DNA of 64,000 nt from an uncultured Chloroflexota bacterium (lineage in GTDB: Bacteria > Chloroflexota > Anaerolineae > Anaerolineales > Anaerolineaceae), in the NCBI GenBank assembly GCA_902795255.1, contig CADBKS010000003.1:1-64000 (forward strand). Direction: 5' to 3'. The notes under the pieces were generated by a model. That model worked only from the letters and a program-made list of their open reading frames with translations. It had not been told where the DNA came from and did no database searches. The translations under genes were made by a program, and so were the position numbers. Positions 1 to 8,924 of this stretch are shown piece by piece (the stretch's first letter is position 1; every line of letters starts with the position of its first letter).

Positions 1-1
1 A

Positions 2-37
2 TTCGCAAAGATCCTTCTCGAAGCCTTCAGACAATAA
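2..37 (+). CDS. C-terminal tail of an unidentified gene cut by the window edge
   Basis: Frame 2 reads FAKILLEAFRQ and stops at TAA (35-37). The only support is that the stop is followed at once by the same REP-like terminator that follows glmS, with the same spacing. Frame 1 is also open up to a TGA inside the hairpin, so the assignment is tentative. Nothing can be said about function. Confidence 0.35.
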   Translation, partial: FAKILLEAFRQ

Positions 38-75
38 AAAAATGAGTCACGGGGACAGGTTCCGTGACTCATTTT
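38..75 (+). repeat. REP-like palindrome acting as terminator (copy 1)
   Basis: The stem TGAGTCACGG (43-52) pairs with CCGTGACTCA (62-71) around a GGGACAGGT-type loop and is followed by a T-run. About 40 nt starting at the upstream TAA stop match the sequence after the glmS stop (14117-14154, minus strand) with one mismatch. It is both a dispersed repeat and a plausible rho-independent terminator. Confidence 0.75.
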
Positions 76-78
76 TAA

Positions 79-200
79 GTGCTGACTTTAATCAGCACAT
101 GGCAATCGTAATTGAGTGCTTCGCATGGCGCGGCACAATTGTTCGTGTGTTTGCATAAGCCGCCCGTTGCCCCCGGCACCCCCCGTTTGGGTTACCTGAG
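79..200 (+). repeat. Dispersed structured element, copy 1
   Basis: It begins with a hairpin (79-98, GTGCTGA paired with TCAGCAC). It then holds ATGGCGCGGC, TCGTGTGTTTGCATAAGCCGC-like sequence (about 125-163) and a CCCCCGGCACCCCC tract. The same words occur in the same order on the minus strand near 60230-60388, where the element is longer and has three strong hairpins. No coding capacity is evident and the stretch to 276 holds no gene. Confidence 0.6.
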
Positions 201-276
201 ACAACAGTTTTATTTGTATACCCACGGCTTTTCTCAAGACGTCCCTGCGTGCAGGGGCGGTCACCTTATTTCGTTT

Positions 277-1230
277 CTATTGTGGCGGCGGGATGATCCT
301 GCCGTCTTCCATGACGGTAAAGACCAGTTCCTCGTGATAAGAAGGCTCGCAGCCGCATTCTGCAAAACAGTCCGTATAATAAACAGACGCCCCATTCTGC
401 CGGAGCAGATCGGCGGTCTGCCGCGAAGGGCGGTCCTTCACCGCGTCATATTCCCGCTTGCATGAGATCACCGCGTATTTCGGCCGCAGGGCAGCTGCCA
501 GCTTTCCGGTCATGGATTTCCGGTCGCCGTGATGGGCCGCCTTGAGAATGTCGCAGGGGACCTGCACTTCTTTCTCAGCATCAGAGGCATAGTAATCCCC
601 GTCCAGCAGCACCGTCCGTCCGGCATAACTGAGGCGCAGACGCAGCGAATTCGGATTGCGGGACTGTGCAGCCCAGTTGATCAGGCTTTCCGGCACGGAG
701 AGCCCCGCACAGAGCGAACTGTAGACCAGATTCTGCCCTGAAAGTGAATTGGCATTGGGCAGGCGGATGAAGACACTCCCGTAAGCGTCTTCCATCGGGA
801 TCTGAGTATCTTCCGTCGTCAGGATCCTTTCCGTCCCGGCAGCATCCGCGGCCTGAACGCATTCCGCCCAGGTATTCAGGTCTCGCAGCAGATCCCGGAC
901 CGGTTTCAGACGGGTGGGATCCTGCTGCAGCCGAACCGCAGGATCAGCCGGATAAAAGGTGCTGTAAATACGCCCGAAACGGACGGACTTCATGATCTCG
1001 GGCAGGTTCGCGAGATGATCGACGTGGAGATGGGTGATGACCAGCGCATCGATCCGGGAAAGGCCGAGCCGTTTCAGGTGTTCGGCAGCGGTCATGCGCA
1101 GGGAGCCCTCACTTTCGGGCAGTTCATTCCGCCCGCAATCGACCAGCACGCGGAAAGGCCCATCTCCGCCGCTGTATTCCAGCAGGATCGAATCGCCTTC
1201 CGCGACATTGAAAAATCGGATCTTCAGCAT
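277..1230 (-). CDS. ComEC-like metallo-beta-lactamase-fold hydrolase
   Basis: This is a 317-residue soluble protein starting MLKIRFFNVAEGDS, a start typical of stand-alone relatives of the ComEC C-terminal domain. The metal-binding motif HLHVDH lies near residue 68. A second histidine/aspartate region (LLDGDYY, then KAAHHGD) follows near residue 220, as in this fold. There is no signal peptide or membrane segment, so it should be cytoplasmic. An upstream in-frame ATG would add 18 unlikely residues, so ATG at 1230 was chosen. The substrate is unknown; relatives act on nucleic acid, nucleotide or phosphodiester substrates. It follows the protease gene on the same strand, but a terminator separates them. 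Confidence 0.8.
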   Translation of the reverse strand: MLKIRFFNVAEGDSILLEYSGGDGPFRVLVDCGRNELPESEGSLRMTAAEHLKRLGLSRIDALVITHLHVDHLANLPEIMKSVRFGRIYSTFYPADPAVRLQQDPTRLKPVRDLLRDLNTWAECVQAADAAGTERILTTEDTQIPMEDAYGSVFIRLPNANSLSGQNLVYSSLCAGLSVPESLINWAAQSRNPNSLRLRLSYAGRTVLLDGDYYASDAEKEVQVPCDILKAAHHGDRKSMTGKLAAALRPKYAVISCKREYDAVKDRPSRQTADLLRQNGASVYYTDCFAECGCEPSYHEELVFTVMEDGRIIPPPQ

Positions 1231-1283
1231 AGTCCCTATTCTAACACAGCGGCAGGCCGCTTTGCCACCGATAACCCCGGGCA

Positions 1284-1317
1284 ATTTAAAAGGGCGGGAA
1301 CAACTGATTCCCGCCCC
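1284..1317 (-). terminator. Terminator after the papain-like protease gene
   Basis: On the minus strand GGGCGGGAA pairs with TTCCCGCCC (1292-1316) and is followed by TTTTAAATT, 8 nt after the stop codon of the upstream gene. Confidence 0.75.
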
Positions 1318-1324
1318 TGAAACA

Positions 1325-3457
1325 CTATTTCGCGATATCCATCAGGATATATCCGTCTTCCGGACAGATCGCGGCCTCACCGCCGGCCACCGGGATCCTT
1401 TCGGAAAGGTCGTGGATCTGCTCGACCCGGGCCCATGGATAGAAATAGGCCTTGATCGGCAGGTTGTCATATGCCATATAGGCGTTCGTACCGTTTTCGG
1501 AAATCCGGGCGAGCGCGTCCGTCCAGTCGATCCAGCGTCCGCCTTCAAAGCTCACAAAGCTTTCACCCGGATTCACGATCGCCTCGGCATAACGGGAGAT
1601 CGACAATCCGTCATCCTGATGAAGTTCCGCAAACGGCTCAACGCCAGCTTTCCCGATGCTGCTGGTATTCACCAGAGCGTACGCATTTCCGTCCGCTTCC
1701 GGGACACGTTCCAGGACCACGACGCTGATGCGTGCACCTTCCGGCAGCAGGAGATTGCCCGAAAGCCCCATCCGGTGATAGCCTGCATAGGGGAAGGTCT
1801 CCGTGACCGTGTCCAGCATCCGTCCGTCTGTCGGCGTTTCCGCGCCTTCATTGAGCAGATAGACCGAAGCGGTCACCGATGTATTAAGATCACCAGTCAT
1901 CACCGAAACATACTGCAGCACACTGTCCTCTTCCGCCTCAAAGATATTGGCGGAATAGACCGGTTTTTCAAACAGGGTCGAACTGCTGTTTTCAGCCGGC
2001 ATCAGGTCATAGGCCTGAATATTGTAATGATCCATCTGCTGCAGATCTTCCCGCACATCATATACGAAGGTCGACGGAGCGCCCAGGGTTTTGTCATAAT
2101 AGGAGAGGTAGAAATAACCATCCATTCCCCAGCCGGTTCCCCAGCTGTTTTTGATGATCCATGCCCCGTCAGCAGGCGGACGCCGGTCTTCCGGAAAGTT
2201 TGACGCCGGGAAGGTATCATCCCAGCCTGTCACCGTGACCATGTGGTTGGAATGCTTCACCTCATAGGTATACTGCGCATAAATGACCGGATCCTCACCG
2301 ACAAAAGTCATGTAAACTTTCTCACTGTCTTCAATTTGGACGATTTCCTCATAAGGCTTTGAAAAATAATACGAAAGAAGGATCCTCGCGCGCTGATCAT
2401 GGTCAAACAGGGACAGGTCATAGGTATTTTCATCCATACCGTTTATGCGGCAGCGGAGCCGGATCAGCTCTCCCAGTTCCTCAGAGGTAAGATCCTCCGG
2501 GGCAATAACGCCCGCGCGGACATCAATATAGCGTTCCTCCTCCTCTTCCGTAAGATTCTCCCTGTTTTCCAGCATCTGACGGAACGATTCCTTTTTTTCT
2601 GCGGCCGACAACTCCGGCAGGGACTGATCAGCCATGAAACTGATCGAGACCGCGCGGCCTGCGAGCAATTCCCGTTTGATAGCCTCCGTACCGGCTTCCC
2701 GATAGCTGTATACGCCATCCGGGCTGATGACAGCGGGACTGGGGAGGATATTGGCATCCTTCAGCTCATAGGCGGACATAAAGCGCATTTCTTCCGGAAG
2801 CGTCCAGTCACCGTCTTTAGCGGAACCGCCTTCACTGTTTGTGTAAGGAACCGTTTCTTCACCGACGATCCCGATCCCGACCGAAAGGCTTGTCACAGCC
2901 ATCACGCTGTTGCCTCCGTAATTGTAGATCTCTGTATCACTGCCTTCGATGGGATAAAAACCTTCCCCGGCCTGTCCCTGATCATAGGGATAAGCATCTT
3001 CCGGATACGCATCCGTCACCGGAAGCGCGGATGCCGTGAAATAAGCCAGATGCTTTTCCGACAGATCCATCGGCTTCCCGTACTTTTCAAGATATTCGTC
3101 ACAGGTGAGCCCCAGCGCGCTGAGGATCGCCGTTTCACTGGCGGATATCGAGGCGAAACTCCAGCAGGTCCCCCACGGAGACTGAGTCTTGACCGGCGTC
3201 ACAACGCCCCGTTCCCGCAGATCAAACTTTTCCGGGAAGGTATCCGCCTCGGACCGCCATGACAACTCGGAATAGAAATCATCCACATCTTCCCCATAAC
3301 GCATCAGAAGGGAAGACGCCTCCAGCAGTTCATTGCTGAGGTAGTCCAGCGACGCGTTTTCGGTTTCAGTCAATGCCTCTTCCGCAGAAGCGCTAAAAAC
3401 CACTGCCAGCACAGAGAGCAGCGCAGCTGCAACGACCACAATAGTTTTTCTTTTCAT
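1325..3457 (-). CDS. Secreted papain-like (C1 family) cysteine protease
   Basis: The product has 710 residues. The N-terminus is a clear signal peptide (MKRKTIVVVAAALLSVL, cleavage near SASA-EE), so the enzyme is exported. The catalytic cysteine sits in QSPWGTCWSFA (about residue 98), the histidine in SNHMVTVTGWDD (about 405) and the asparagine in IIKNSWGTGWGMDGY (about 435): a complete C1 triad with the oxyanion glutamine. The last 230 residues are beta-rich and resemble the lectin-like region seen in clostridial C1 proteases, possibly for wall or glycan binding. ATG at 3457 is preceded by AAGGAG at good spacing; a GTG three codons upstream would overlap that site. Likely role: extracellular peptide degradation. 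Confidence 0.85.
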   Translation of the reverse strand: MKRKTIVVVAAALLSVLAVVFSASAEEALTETENASLDYLSNELLEASSLLMRYGEDVDDFYSELSWRSEADTFPEKFDLRERGVVTPVKTQSPWGTCWSFASISASETAILSALGLTCDEYLEKYGKPMDLSEKHLAYFTASALPVTDAYPEDAYPYDQGQAGEGFYPIEGSDTEIYNYGGNSVMAVTSLSVGIGIVGEETVPYTNSEGGSAKDGDWTLPEEMRFMSAYELKDANILPSPAVISPDGVYSYREAGTEAIKRELLAGRAVSISFMADQSLPELSAAEKKESFRQMLENRENLTEEEEERYIDVRAGVIAPEDLTSEELGELIRLRCRINGMDENTYDLSLFDHDQRARILLSYYFSKPYEEIVQIEDSEKVYMTFVGEDPVIYAQYTYEVKHSNHMVTVTGWDDTFPASNFPEDRRPPADGAWIIKNSWGTGWGMDGYFYLSYYDKTLGAPSTFVYDVREDLQQMDHYNIQAYDLMPAENSSSTLFEKPVYSANIFEAEEDSVLQYVSVMTGDLNTSVTASVYLLNEGAETPTDGRMLDTVTETFPYAGYHRMGLSGNLLLPEGARISVVVLERVPEADGNAYALVNTSSIGKAGVEPFAELHQDDGLSISRYAEAIVNPGESFVSFEGGRWIDWTDALARISENGTNAYMAYDNLPIKAYFYPWARVEQIHDLSERIPVAGGEAAICPEDGYILMDIAK

Positions 3458-3671
3458 CCAAATCACTCCTTACCATTAAACATCCGGAACCAAATTTCAA
3501 AACACAACAGCGATGGTTAATTTTAGCATATGATGATTACTGTTTGCGGATCTCACATACCGCGGATCGCAGCGATGCTCCGGCAAAATTCCGGCAGCCG
3601 GAACATCTTTCCGGAATCATCTTTCAATGATACAATTTTCATCGTACCCGAAAAACAAGGAGGAACATACC

Positions 3672-4070
3672 GTGAATATCAATATGGACCAGGTAAAAGG
3701 TTTGCTGGATAACACGACCGCACAGGCGGAAAAGATCATCAACGATCCTTCGCAGATCGACAGCATTCTGATGCAGCTTGAAGAGAAGCTGAAAGAAGTT
3801 CCGGCGATCGGCCAGACCCTTTCGGATCTGCCGCTGATGATCGCCATGGTCAAAGGTTATATTACCAAAGAATATGCCGAAGTCTCCCCGAAGGTCATCG
3901 CACTGATGGTCGGATCATTCATCTATCTGCTGAAAAAGGACGACCTGATCTCGGACAAGATCCCGGTCCTGGGCATTGCGGATGACCTGGCCGTCCTCGG
4001 CCTGGCACTGAAGCTCTCCGAAAATGAACTGCAGGCTTTTTCGGAATGGAGAAGGAACCGCACCGCGTAA
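3672..4070 (+). CDS. DUF1232 (YkvA-like) small membrane protein
   Basis: A 132-residue protein. A helical N-terminal half is followed by the DUF1232 signature: a YLLKKDDLISDKIPVLG segment and then DDLAVLGLALK, which in this family forms a short membrane-associated pair. The function of the family is unknown. The start is taken as GTG at 3672 because AAGGAGG lies directly upstream; the open frame begins 15 codons earlier without a ribosome site. A strong terminator follows. Confidence 0.7.
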   Translation: MNINMDQVKGLLDNTTAQAEKIINDPSQIDSILMQLEEKLKEVPAIGQTLSDLPLMIAMVKGYITKEYAEVSPKVIALMVGSFIYLLKKDDLISDKIPVLGIADDLAVLGLALKLSENELQAFSEWRRNRTA

Positions 4071-4092
4071 TTTCATTCACGCAGGAAAAACA

Positions 4093-4133
4093 AAAACGGG
4101 GCACCGCACAGGAACAGCTGTGCCCCGTTTTTT
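4093..4133. terminator. Terminator between convergent genes
   Basis: CGGGGCAC pairs with GTGCCCCG, followed by GTTTTTTATT. Poly-A on the other side means it could also serve the convergent gene ending at 4152. Confidence 0.8.
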
Positions 4134-4151
4134 ATTCAGGCGGAATGCTGT

Positions 4152-4997
4152 TCAGGGGCGTCCGGTCCGGGAAGGGACATACGGAAGGCATAGCTCCCTT
4201 GTTCCCTCCGCATTGAAAATATGCTCAATAATGTTCGAACTGTCCAGCAGGTAACGGTTGGTATCCCGCTCCCTGAGTCCGGGAATACAGTAAGCTGCCG
4301 TCGGCCATAAGGCGGTTCCCGCATCAACAGCGCGGTACAGCGCTTCTGAGGCGCCGCTGAATCCGTGGTGAGAGATCTGAACGATATCGCTTTTCAGCGG
4401 CTTCCCGCTGTTCAGCAGCACCCGGCTCCCGGCCTGATTGATATCGCCCAAAAACAGGATCTTCTGTCCGCTGACCTCAGCCCGGATGACGGTGGAGTGG
4501 TCGTTGAAGTTTCCAGGCCCGTCCAGATCCTCCCAGGTATAAAGGACCTCCGCCGTCAGTTCATCAAACGTCAGGAGATCTCCGGTATGCGGCGTGACCA
4601 CCGGGATATCAGCGCAATACGCTGCAAGCACATCGTAAAACTTCCGCACCGTCGGCAGATCGTTGGATTTGATCCGCCATCCGTCAGCGGTATCGGGAAG
4701 CTCCAGCGGCTGAAAATTGAAGATCAGCTGCCGTATCTCCAGATCCCGGCGGTGATGCATCATCATATCGATAAAAACACCGATATGATCCTGATGGGCA
4801 TGTGAAAAGAACCAGCCGGCGATCACCGGTTTTCCGGTACAGTGAGAACAGAGCCGGCGGTAAAGGCGCTCATCCTCACCCGGGGTAAAATACCCGCCGT
4901 CTATGATAAAAAAGGCGCCGCTGCCGAGTATGAACACATAACTCATTCCGCAGTTTACGACCGACTGGTCCAGTTGGAGCTGTGCGAGTACCGTCAT
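4152..4997 (-). CDS. Metallo-beta-lactamase-fold hydrolase
   Basis: A 281-residue cytoplasmic protein with the motif FSHAHQDHIG (about residue 65), FLGDINQAG (about 200) and ISHHGFSGAS (about 220), the usual metal ligands of the fold. It is only distantly like the first hydrolase in the window and lacks the ComEC-type N-terminus. ATG at 4997 has AAAGGA upstream. It is a single gene, divergent from the molybdenum hydroxylase operon. No substrate can be inferred. Confidence 0.75.
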   Translation of the reverse strand: MTVLAQLQLDQSVVNCGMSYVFILGSGAFFIIDGGYFTPGEDERLYRRLCSHCTGKPVIAGWFFSHAHQDHIGVFIDMMMHHRRDLEIRQLIFNFQPLELPDTADGWRIKSNDLPTVRKFYDVLAAYCADIPVVTPHTGDLLTFDELTAEVLYTWEDLDGPGNFNDHSTVIRAEVSGQKILFLGDINQAGSRVLLNSGKPLKSDIVQISHHGFSGASEALYRAVDAGTALWPTAAYCIPGLRERDTNRYLLDSSNIIEHIFNAEGTRELCLPYVPSRTGRP

Positions 4998-5171
4998 ATC
5001 ACCGTATCCTTTCCCCTGTCCGAAATTCTATCACGGAATAACGCTGCATCATCCTTTCCGGTCCTGCCCGCCCGCGAAATGAGCACACACAGCGTCAGAG
5101 CGTAATTATTCAATATTTAAATAGTATCATTTGTCAATTTTTCGGGGATTCACATTCATTACAATGTCATC

Positions 5172-5200
5172 TTTACAAAAAAAGGCTTATTTGCTATGAT
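5172..5200 (+). promoter_or_regulatory. Promoter of the molybdenum hydroxylase operon
   Basis: TTTACA (5172-5177) and TATGAT (5195-5200) are separated by 17 nt in an AT-rich stretch. The first gene starts 60 nt downstream. Confidence 0.65.
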
Positions 5201-5260
5201 AAAAAATGAGAAAAAAGCAATTTTCGTTCTTTTGACCATCGATGAAATGGAGGACGGCAT

Positions 5261-5956
5261 ATGAAAATTTATCATCCGCAGACACCGCTCGAAGCAGTGA
5301 CGCTCCGCAAGGAAAACGCGGATACGGCTGTCTACCTCGCAGGCGGGACTGATGATCTTCGTCTCGGAGGAGCAGCTGAGGGGAAGGACCTGATCGATAT
5401 CAACGGTCTGGGTATGGATCAGCTGGAGATCTGCGGAGATGAGCTCTGCATCGGAGCCCGCTGCACGCTTCAGGATCTTGCTGAAAGCGAACTGGTTCCG
5501 GAATTTATCCGTGAAGCGGCCCGTTTCTGCGCCTCACAGGTGAAACGGAATGCGGCGACTGTCGGAGGCAATCTCGGCCTGCGCAGGGATGACAGCTATC
5601 TGGCTGCCGCGCTGACTGCCGCAGAAGCGGAACTTGACTGCGTCTGCGTACACGGAGAAAAGGTCAAAAAAATCGGTGAATATCTGCTCAGCGACTGCAA
5701 AGCGCTGATCACGAAGATCCGCATCCAAAAAGACCGGACCGGCTGGGTCAAACGATTCGGGCGGACAGCCGCGAGCCACGCGGCCGTGATCGCGGCGCAG
5801 AGCGGCAATGTTTACGCGGTGAGCGTCCACGGAAGCGGGCTGGCATACGGTGACAGCCCCGCGGTCACGGAAAGCCTCACCTATCGGGACGACCTGACCG
5901 GAAGCGCGGAATACAAGAAATATCTTGCCGAAACCGCATTCACTTTGAGGAGGTAA
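5261..5956 (+). CDS. ygfM: FAD-binding subunit of an XdhD-type molybdenum hydroxylase
   Basis: A 231-residue protein of the CoxM/XdhB FAD-binding family. The two pyrophosphate-binding loops are visible as YLAGGTDDL (about residue 26) and ATVGGNLGL (about 95). A short C-terminal CO-dehydrogenase-flavoprotein-like domain follows. It is shorter than XdhB (about 290) and resembles E. coli YgfM, which sits next to xdhD as here. It should pass electrons between the molybdenum subunit and an acceptor. A GGAGG site precedes ATG 5261, and the stop is 4 nt before the next start, so the two are co-translated. Confidence 0.8.
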   Translation: MKIYHPQTPLEAVTLRKENADTAVYLAGGTDDLRLGGAAEGKDLIDINGLGMDQLEICGDELCIGARCTLQDLAESELVPEFIREAARFCASQVKRNAATVGGNLGLRRDDSYLAAALTAAEAELDCVCVHGEKVKKIGEYLLSDCKALITKIRIQKDRTGWVKRFGRTAASHAAVIAAQSGNVYAVSVHGSGLAYGDSPAVTESLTYRDDLTGSAEYKKYLAETAFTLRR

Positions 5957-5960
5957 GCTG

Positions 5961-8846
5961 ATGGAACAATGGAAATGTAAGATCAACGGTGAGACAGTCC
6001 TTCTCTCAGGCGCCCCGACCGACCGGCTCCGCGACGCGCTCTACCACGCCGGATATTATTCCGTCCGCGACAGCGATGACGCGGAAGGCTTCTGCGGTTC
6101 CGACACGATCCTCTTCAACGGGAAACTGCGCTACTCCAACTTTATCCTGCTTTATCAGGCAGAAAATGCAGAGATCCGAACCGCTGAATCCCTGCTGCAG
6201 CCCGGCCGGGAGCTGAACTATGTTCAGAAGGCAATGGTCGCCGCGGGGATCGTGCAGAGCGCATACAACGCCCCGGCAGCGGCCCTGATGCTCACCTGGC
6301 TGCTGGAACAGCATCCCAATCCCACCCGCGAACAGATCAAAGATATCCTGACCAGCATCTACATCCGGGATGCCGGTTATGAACACTACTACCTTGCCGT
6401 AAAACTGGCCTGCGAACTGCGCGACACCGGTGCCTTCCAAAGCGAGATCGCCCCGTCCTTCCGTCCGAACCTGGATTTCATCGGGAAACCCATCGGGAAG
6501 ATCGACGGTCCCGCGCTGGTTTCCGGCGAACCCGTTTTCGTGGAAGATAAAGTCCCCGTGAACGCGTGGTGCCTGCACGTACTGCGCAGCCCCTTCGCGA
6601 GCGCTTATATCAAATCGATCGACACCTCCGAAGCCGAAAAGCTTGACGGCGTTGCTGCCATCATCACCGCTGAAAACTGTCCGGACGTCACCTACATGCA
6701 GGCAGGGCAGGGCCATCCGGAACCGTCCCCGCATGACCGCCGGCTGCTGAACCGGAAGGTCCGCCACGTCGGTGACCGTGTCGCCGCGATCGTCGCACGG
6801 ACACCCGAGATCGCGGACAAAGCCGCCTCCCTGATCAAAGTCGAATATGAACCGCTGGGCGCCGTTTTTACGGTCGAAGAAGCCATGGCGGAAGGCGCAC
6901 CGCTGGTCCATAACGGGCCGGTACGCTTCAATGCCGGCGCCCCCGCTGACCTGGATGAATACAACGCCAGAGCAGGTGACCCCCGCGAAGGCGATGTGGT
7001 TTACCAGTTCCCGCTGGGTGCGGACATCCGCAAGAACCTGGCCGCGTCCAATAAAGGGCACATCGGCGATCTGGAAAAAGGCTTTGCCGAAGCGGACGCG
7101 ATCGTAGACCGGACCTATCAGACCAGCCAGGCACAGCATGCCCCGCTGGAACCGCACGTATGCTACGCGCATGTCGAAAACGGTCGTCTGGTGGTCAACG
7201 CCTCCACCCAGGTCCCGTATCACTGCCGCCGCATCATCGCCTGGGTCCTGGGCATTCCGGAGAACAAGATCCACGTCATTAAGGAACGCGTCGGCGGCGG
7301 TTACGGCGCCAAACAGTGCATCCTGGTCGAGGACCTCACCGCTTACGCAGCCTGGATCACGGGCAAACCGGTTTATTATCGCAATACCCGCGAAGAAGAA
7401 TTCATCGCCAACTCCACCCGCCACCCGATGCGCGTACGCATCAAGATGGGCGGAAAGAAAGACGGCACCATCACCGCGATCTTCATGGAAGTCTGCGCCA
7501 ATACGGGCCCGTATGGGAACCACTGTCTGACGGTCCCGATGAACAGCTGCTCCAAGACGCTGCCGCTCTTCAAAGTGGACAACATGGGCTATGACCTGAA
7601 GGTGTTTTACACCAACACCCCGCCGACCGGTGCCTACCAGGGCTACGGTACGCCGAAAGGCAGCTACGGGATCATGATGGCCATGGGCGAACTTGCCGAC
7701 GCGCTCGGGATTGATTACAAACTCATGGTCCAGAAGAACCATATTGAAGAAGGCTACATGCTGGAGATTCTCAAGGGGCTCGGCGAAGGACGCGAAGGCA
7801 ACGTGGTCCCGGTCGGGTCCTGCGGCCTCGATGAAGCCATCGAAAAAGGCTGCGAGATGATCAAATGGGGGCAGAAGGAAGAATCCGGCGATCCGGACTG
7901 GAAGATCGGCAAAGGCTTTGCCATGATCATGCAGGGCTCCGGTCTGCCGGGTCTGGACCATGCGGAAGCCATCGCCAAACTTGAAACCGACGGTACGGTC
8001 ATCCTTAACAGCGGCGGTGCCGATCTCGGGACCGGGCTTGACACGATCTCCGCAAAGATCGTCTGCGAAGTCCTGAAAGTCCCGATGGATCACGTCAGCA
8101 TTGTCTCCGGTGATACGGATTCCTGCGCGTTCGATACCGGCGCTTATGCCTCTTCCGGGACCTTCTTCAGCGGCAACGCCACGCTGACCGCCGTGAACAA
8201 TCTGAAGGATAAGATCCTGAAGGAAGCTGCGCTCCAGATGAATGAAGATCCCGCAGATCTGGACGTCCGCGCGCCGGGCGAAGTCTGGTCCAGAAAGACC
8301 GGGAAATCCCTGACCTACTGGGAGATCTCCCATGAAGCCATCAGCGGCACCGGCCGCGGGCAGATGGTAGCCCATGGCAGCTACGCCACCATGGCCTCCT
8401 CGGTCCCCTACGGCGCGCATTTTGCCCAGGTCGCCGTGAATGTCAAAACCGGCGAGATCAAGATCCAGAAATTCTTCGCGCTGCAGGATGCCGGGACCCC
8501 GATCAATCCGGAGATCGCGCTCTGCCAGATGTACGGCGCCGTCATGAAATCCATCGGGCACAGTCTGTACGAAGATCTCGTCCTGGATAAGGAAGGACAC
8601 TGTCTCAGCGCCAACCTGACCGATTACGGCGTTCCGATGATCAATGAAGCACCGGAAGAGTTCAAATCCGTACTGATCGACGTTGAGGATAAGGACGGCC
8701 CGTTCGGCGCAAAGTCCATCTCGGAAATCGCCTGCAACGGCGCGGCTCCCGCGATCGGCATGGCGATCCACGATGCCTGCGGCGTCTGGCTGCGTTCCTG
8801 GCCGATGACGCCGGAAAAACTGCTGAAGGCCATGGGTAAGTTCTGA
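5961..8846 (+). CDS. xdhD: XdhD-type molybdenum hydroxylase (purine hydroxylase-like)
   Basis: The product has 961 residues: an N-terminal 2Fe-2S-ferredoxin-like region (1-160), then the molybdopterin-binding domains. Active-site features are present: GGGYGAKQ, GAYQGYGTPKG, ADLGTGLDT, DTGAYASSGT and the catalytic glutamate in GPFGAKSISEIACN near the C-terminus. The ferredoxin region has lost its ligands: where family members have CxxCxxC-type motifs this protein reads GIVQSAYNAPAAAL and SIYIRDAGY. From memory E. coli XdhD shares these replacements, so this is a family trait and not recent decay. XdhD relatives are linked to purine (hypoxanthine/xanthine) hydroxylation, possibly with a labile selenium cofactor. 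No cofactor-maturation gene lies nearby. Confidence 0.85.
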   Translation: MEQWKCKINGETVLLSGAPTDRLRDALYHAGYYSVRDSDDAEGFCGSDTILFNGKLRYSNFILLYQAENAEIRTAESLLQPGRELNYVQKAMVAAGIVQSAYNAPAAALMLTWLLEQHPNPTREQIKDILTSIYIRDAGYEHYYLAVKLACELRDTGAFQSEIAPSFRPNLDFIGKPIGKIDGPALVSGEPVFVEDKVPVNAWCLHVLRSPFASAYIKSIDTSEAEKLDGVAAIITAENCPDVTYMQAGQGHPEPSPHDRRLLNRKVRHVGDRVAAIVARTPEIADKAASLIKVEYEPLGAVFTVEEAMAEGAPLVHNGPVRFNAGAPADLDEYNARAGDPREGDVVYQFPLGADIRKNLAASNKGHIGDLEKGFAEADAIVDRTYQTSQAQHAPLEPHVCYAHVENGRLVVNASTQVPYHCRRIIAWVLGIPENKIHVIKERVGGGYGAKQCILVEDLTAYAAWITGKPVYYRNTREEEFIANSTRHPMRVRIKMGGKKDGTITAIFMEVCANTGPYGNHCLTVPMNSCSKTLPLFKVDNMGYDLKVFYTNTPPTGAYQGYGTPKGSYGIMMAMGELADALGIDYKLMVQKNHIEEGYMLEILKGLGEGREGNVVPVGSCGLDEAIEKGCEMIKWGQKEESGDPDWKIGKGFAMIMQGSGLPGLDHAEAIAKLETDGTVILNSGGADLGTGLDTISAKIVCEVLKVPMDHVSIVSGDTDSCAFDTGAYASSGTFFSGNATLTAVNNLKDKILKEAALQMNEDPADLDVRAPGEVWSRKTGKSLTYWEISHEAISGTGRGQMVAHGSYATMASSVPYGAHFAQVAVNVKTGEIKIQKFFALQDAGTPINPEIALCQMYGAVMKSIGHSLYEDLVLDKEGHCLSANLTDYGVPMINEAPEEFKSVLIDVEDKDGPFGAKSISEIACNGAAPAIGMAIHDACGVWLRSWPMTPEKLLKAMGKF

Positions 8847-8872
8847 GCCTCAGACCAATAAACCATAAAAAC

Positions 8873-8911
8873 GAAACGTCCGTGAATAATATTCACGGAC
8901 GTTTTATTTTT
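8873..8911. terminator. Bidirectional terminator between convergent genes
   Basis: AACGTCCGTGAAT pairs with ATTCACGGACGTT, followed by TTATTTTT on the plus strand and preceded by A-rich sequence that serves the minus-strand gene. Confidence 0.85.
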
Positions 8912-8924
8912 ACCGGTCCGGCTC

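Noticed and set aside
1..46. Frame 1 reading into the first REP hairpin as the end of a RAYT transposase
   Set aside because: Only 14 codons are visible and frame 2 gives a stop at the same distance from the palindrome as glmS; no transposase motif can be checked.
6006..8771. Very long open frame on the minus strand opposite the molybdenum hydroxylase gene
   Set aside because: It mirrors the xdhD codon pattern, has no family-like motif and no ribosome site; GC-rich genes often leave the opposite frame open. The same applies to long minus frames at 51460-53214, 54162-55922 and 60260-62224, and to plus frames opposite glnA, gltB and the phosphohexomutase.
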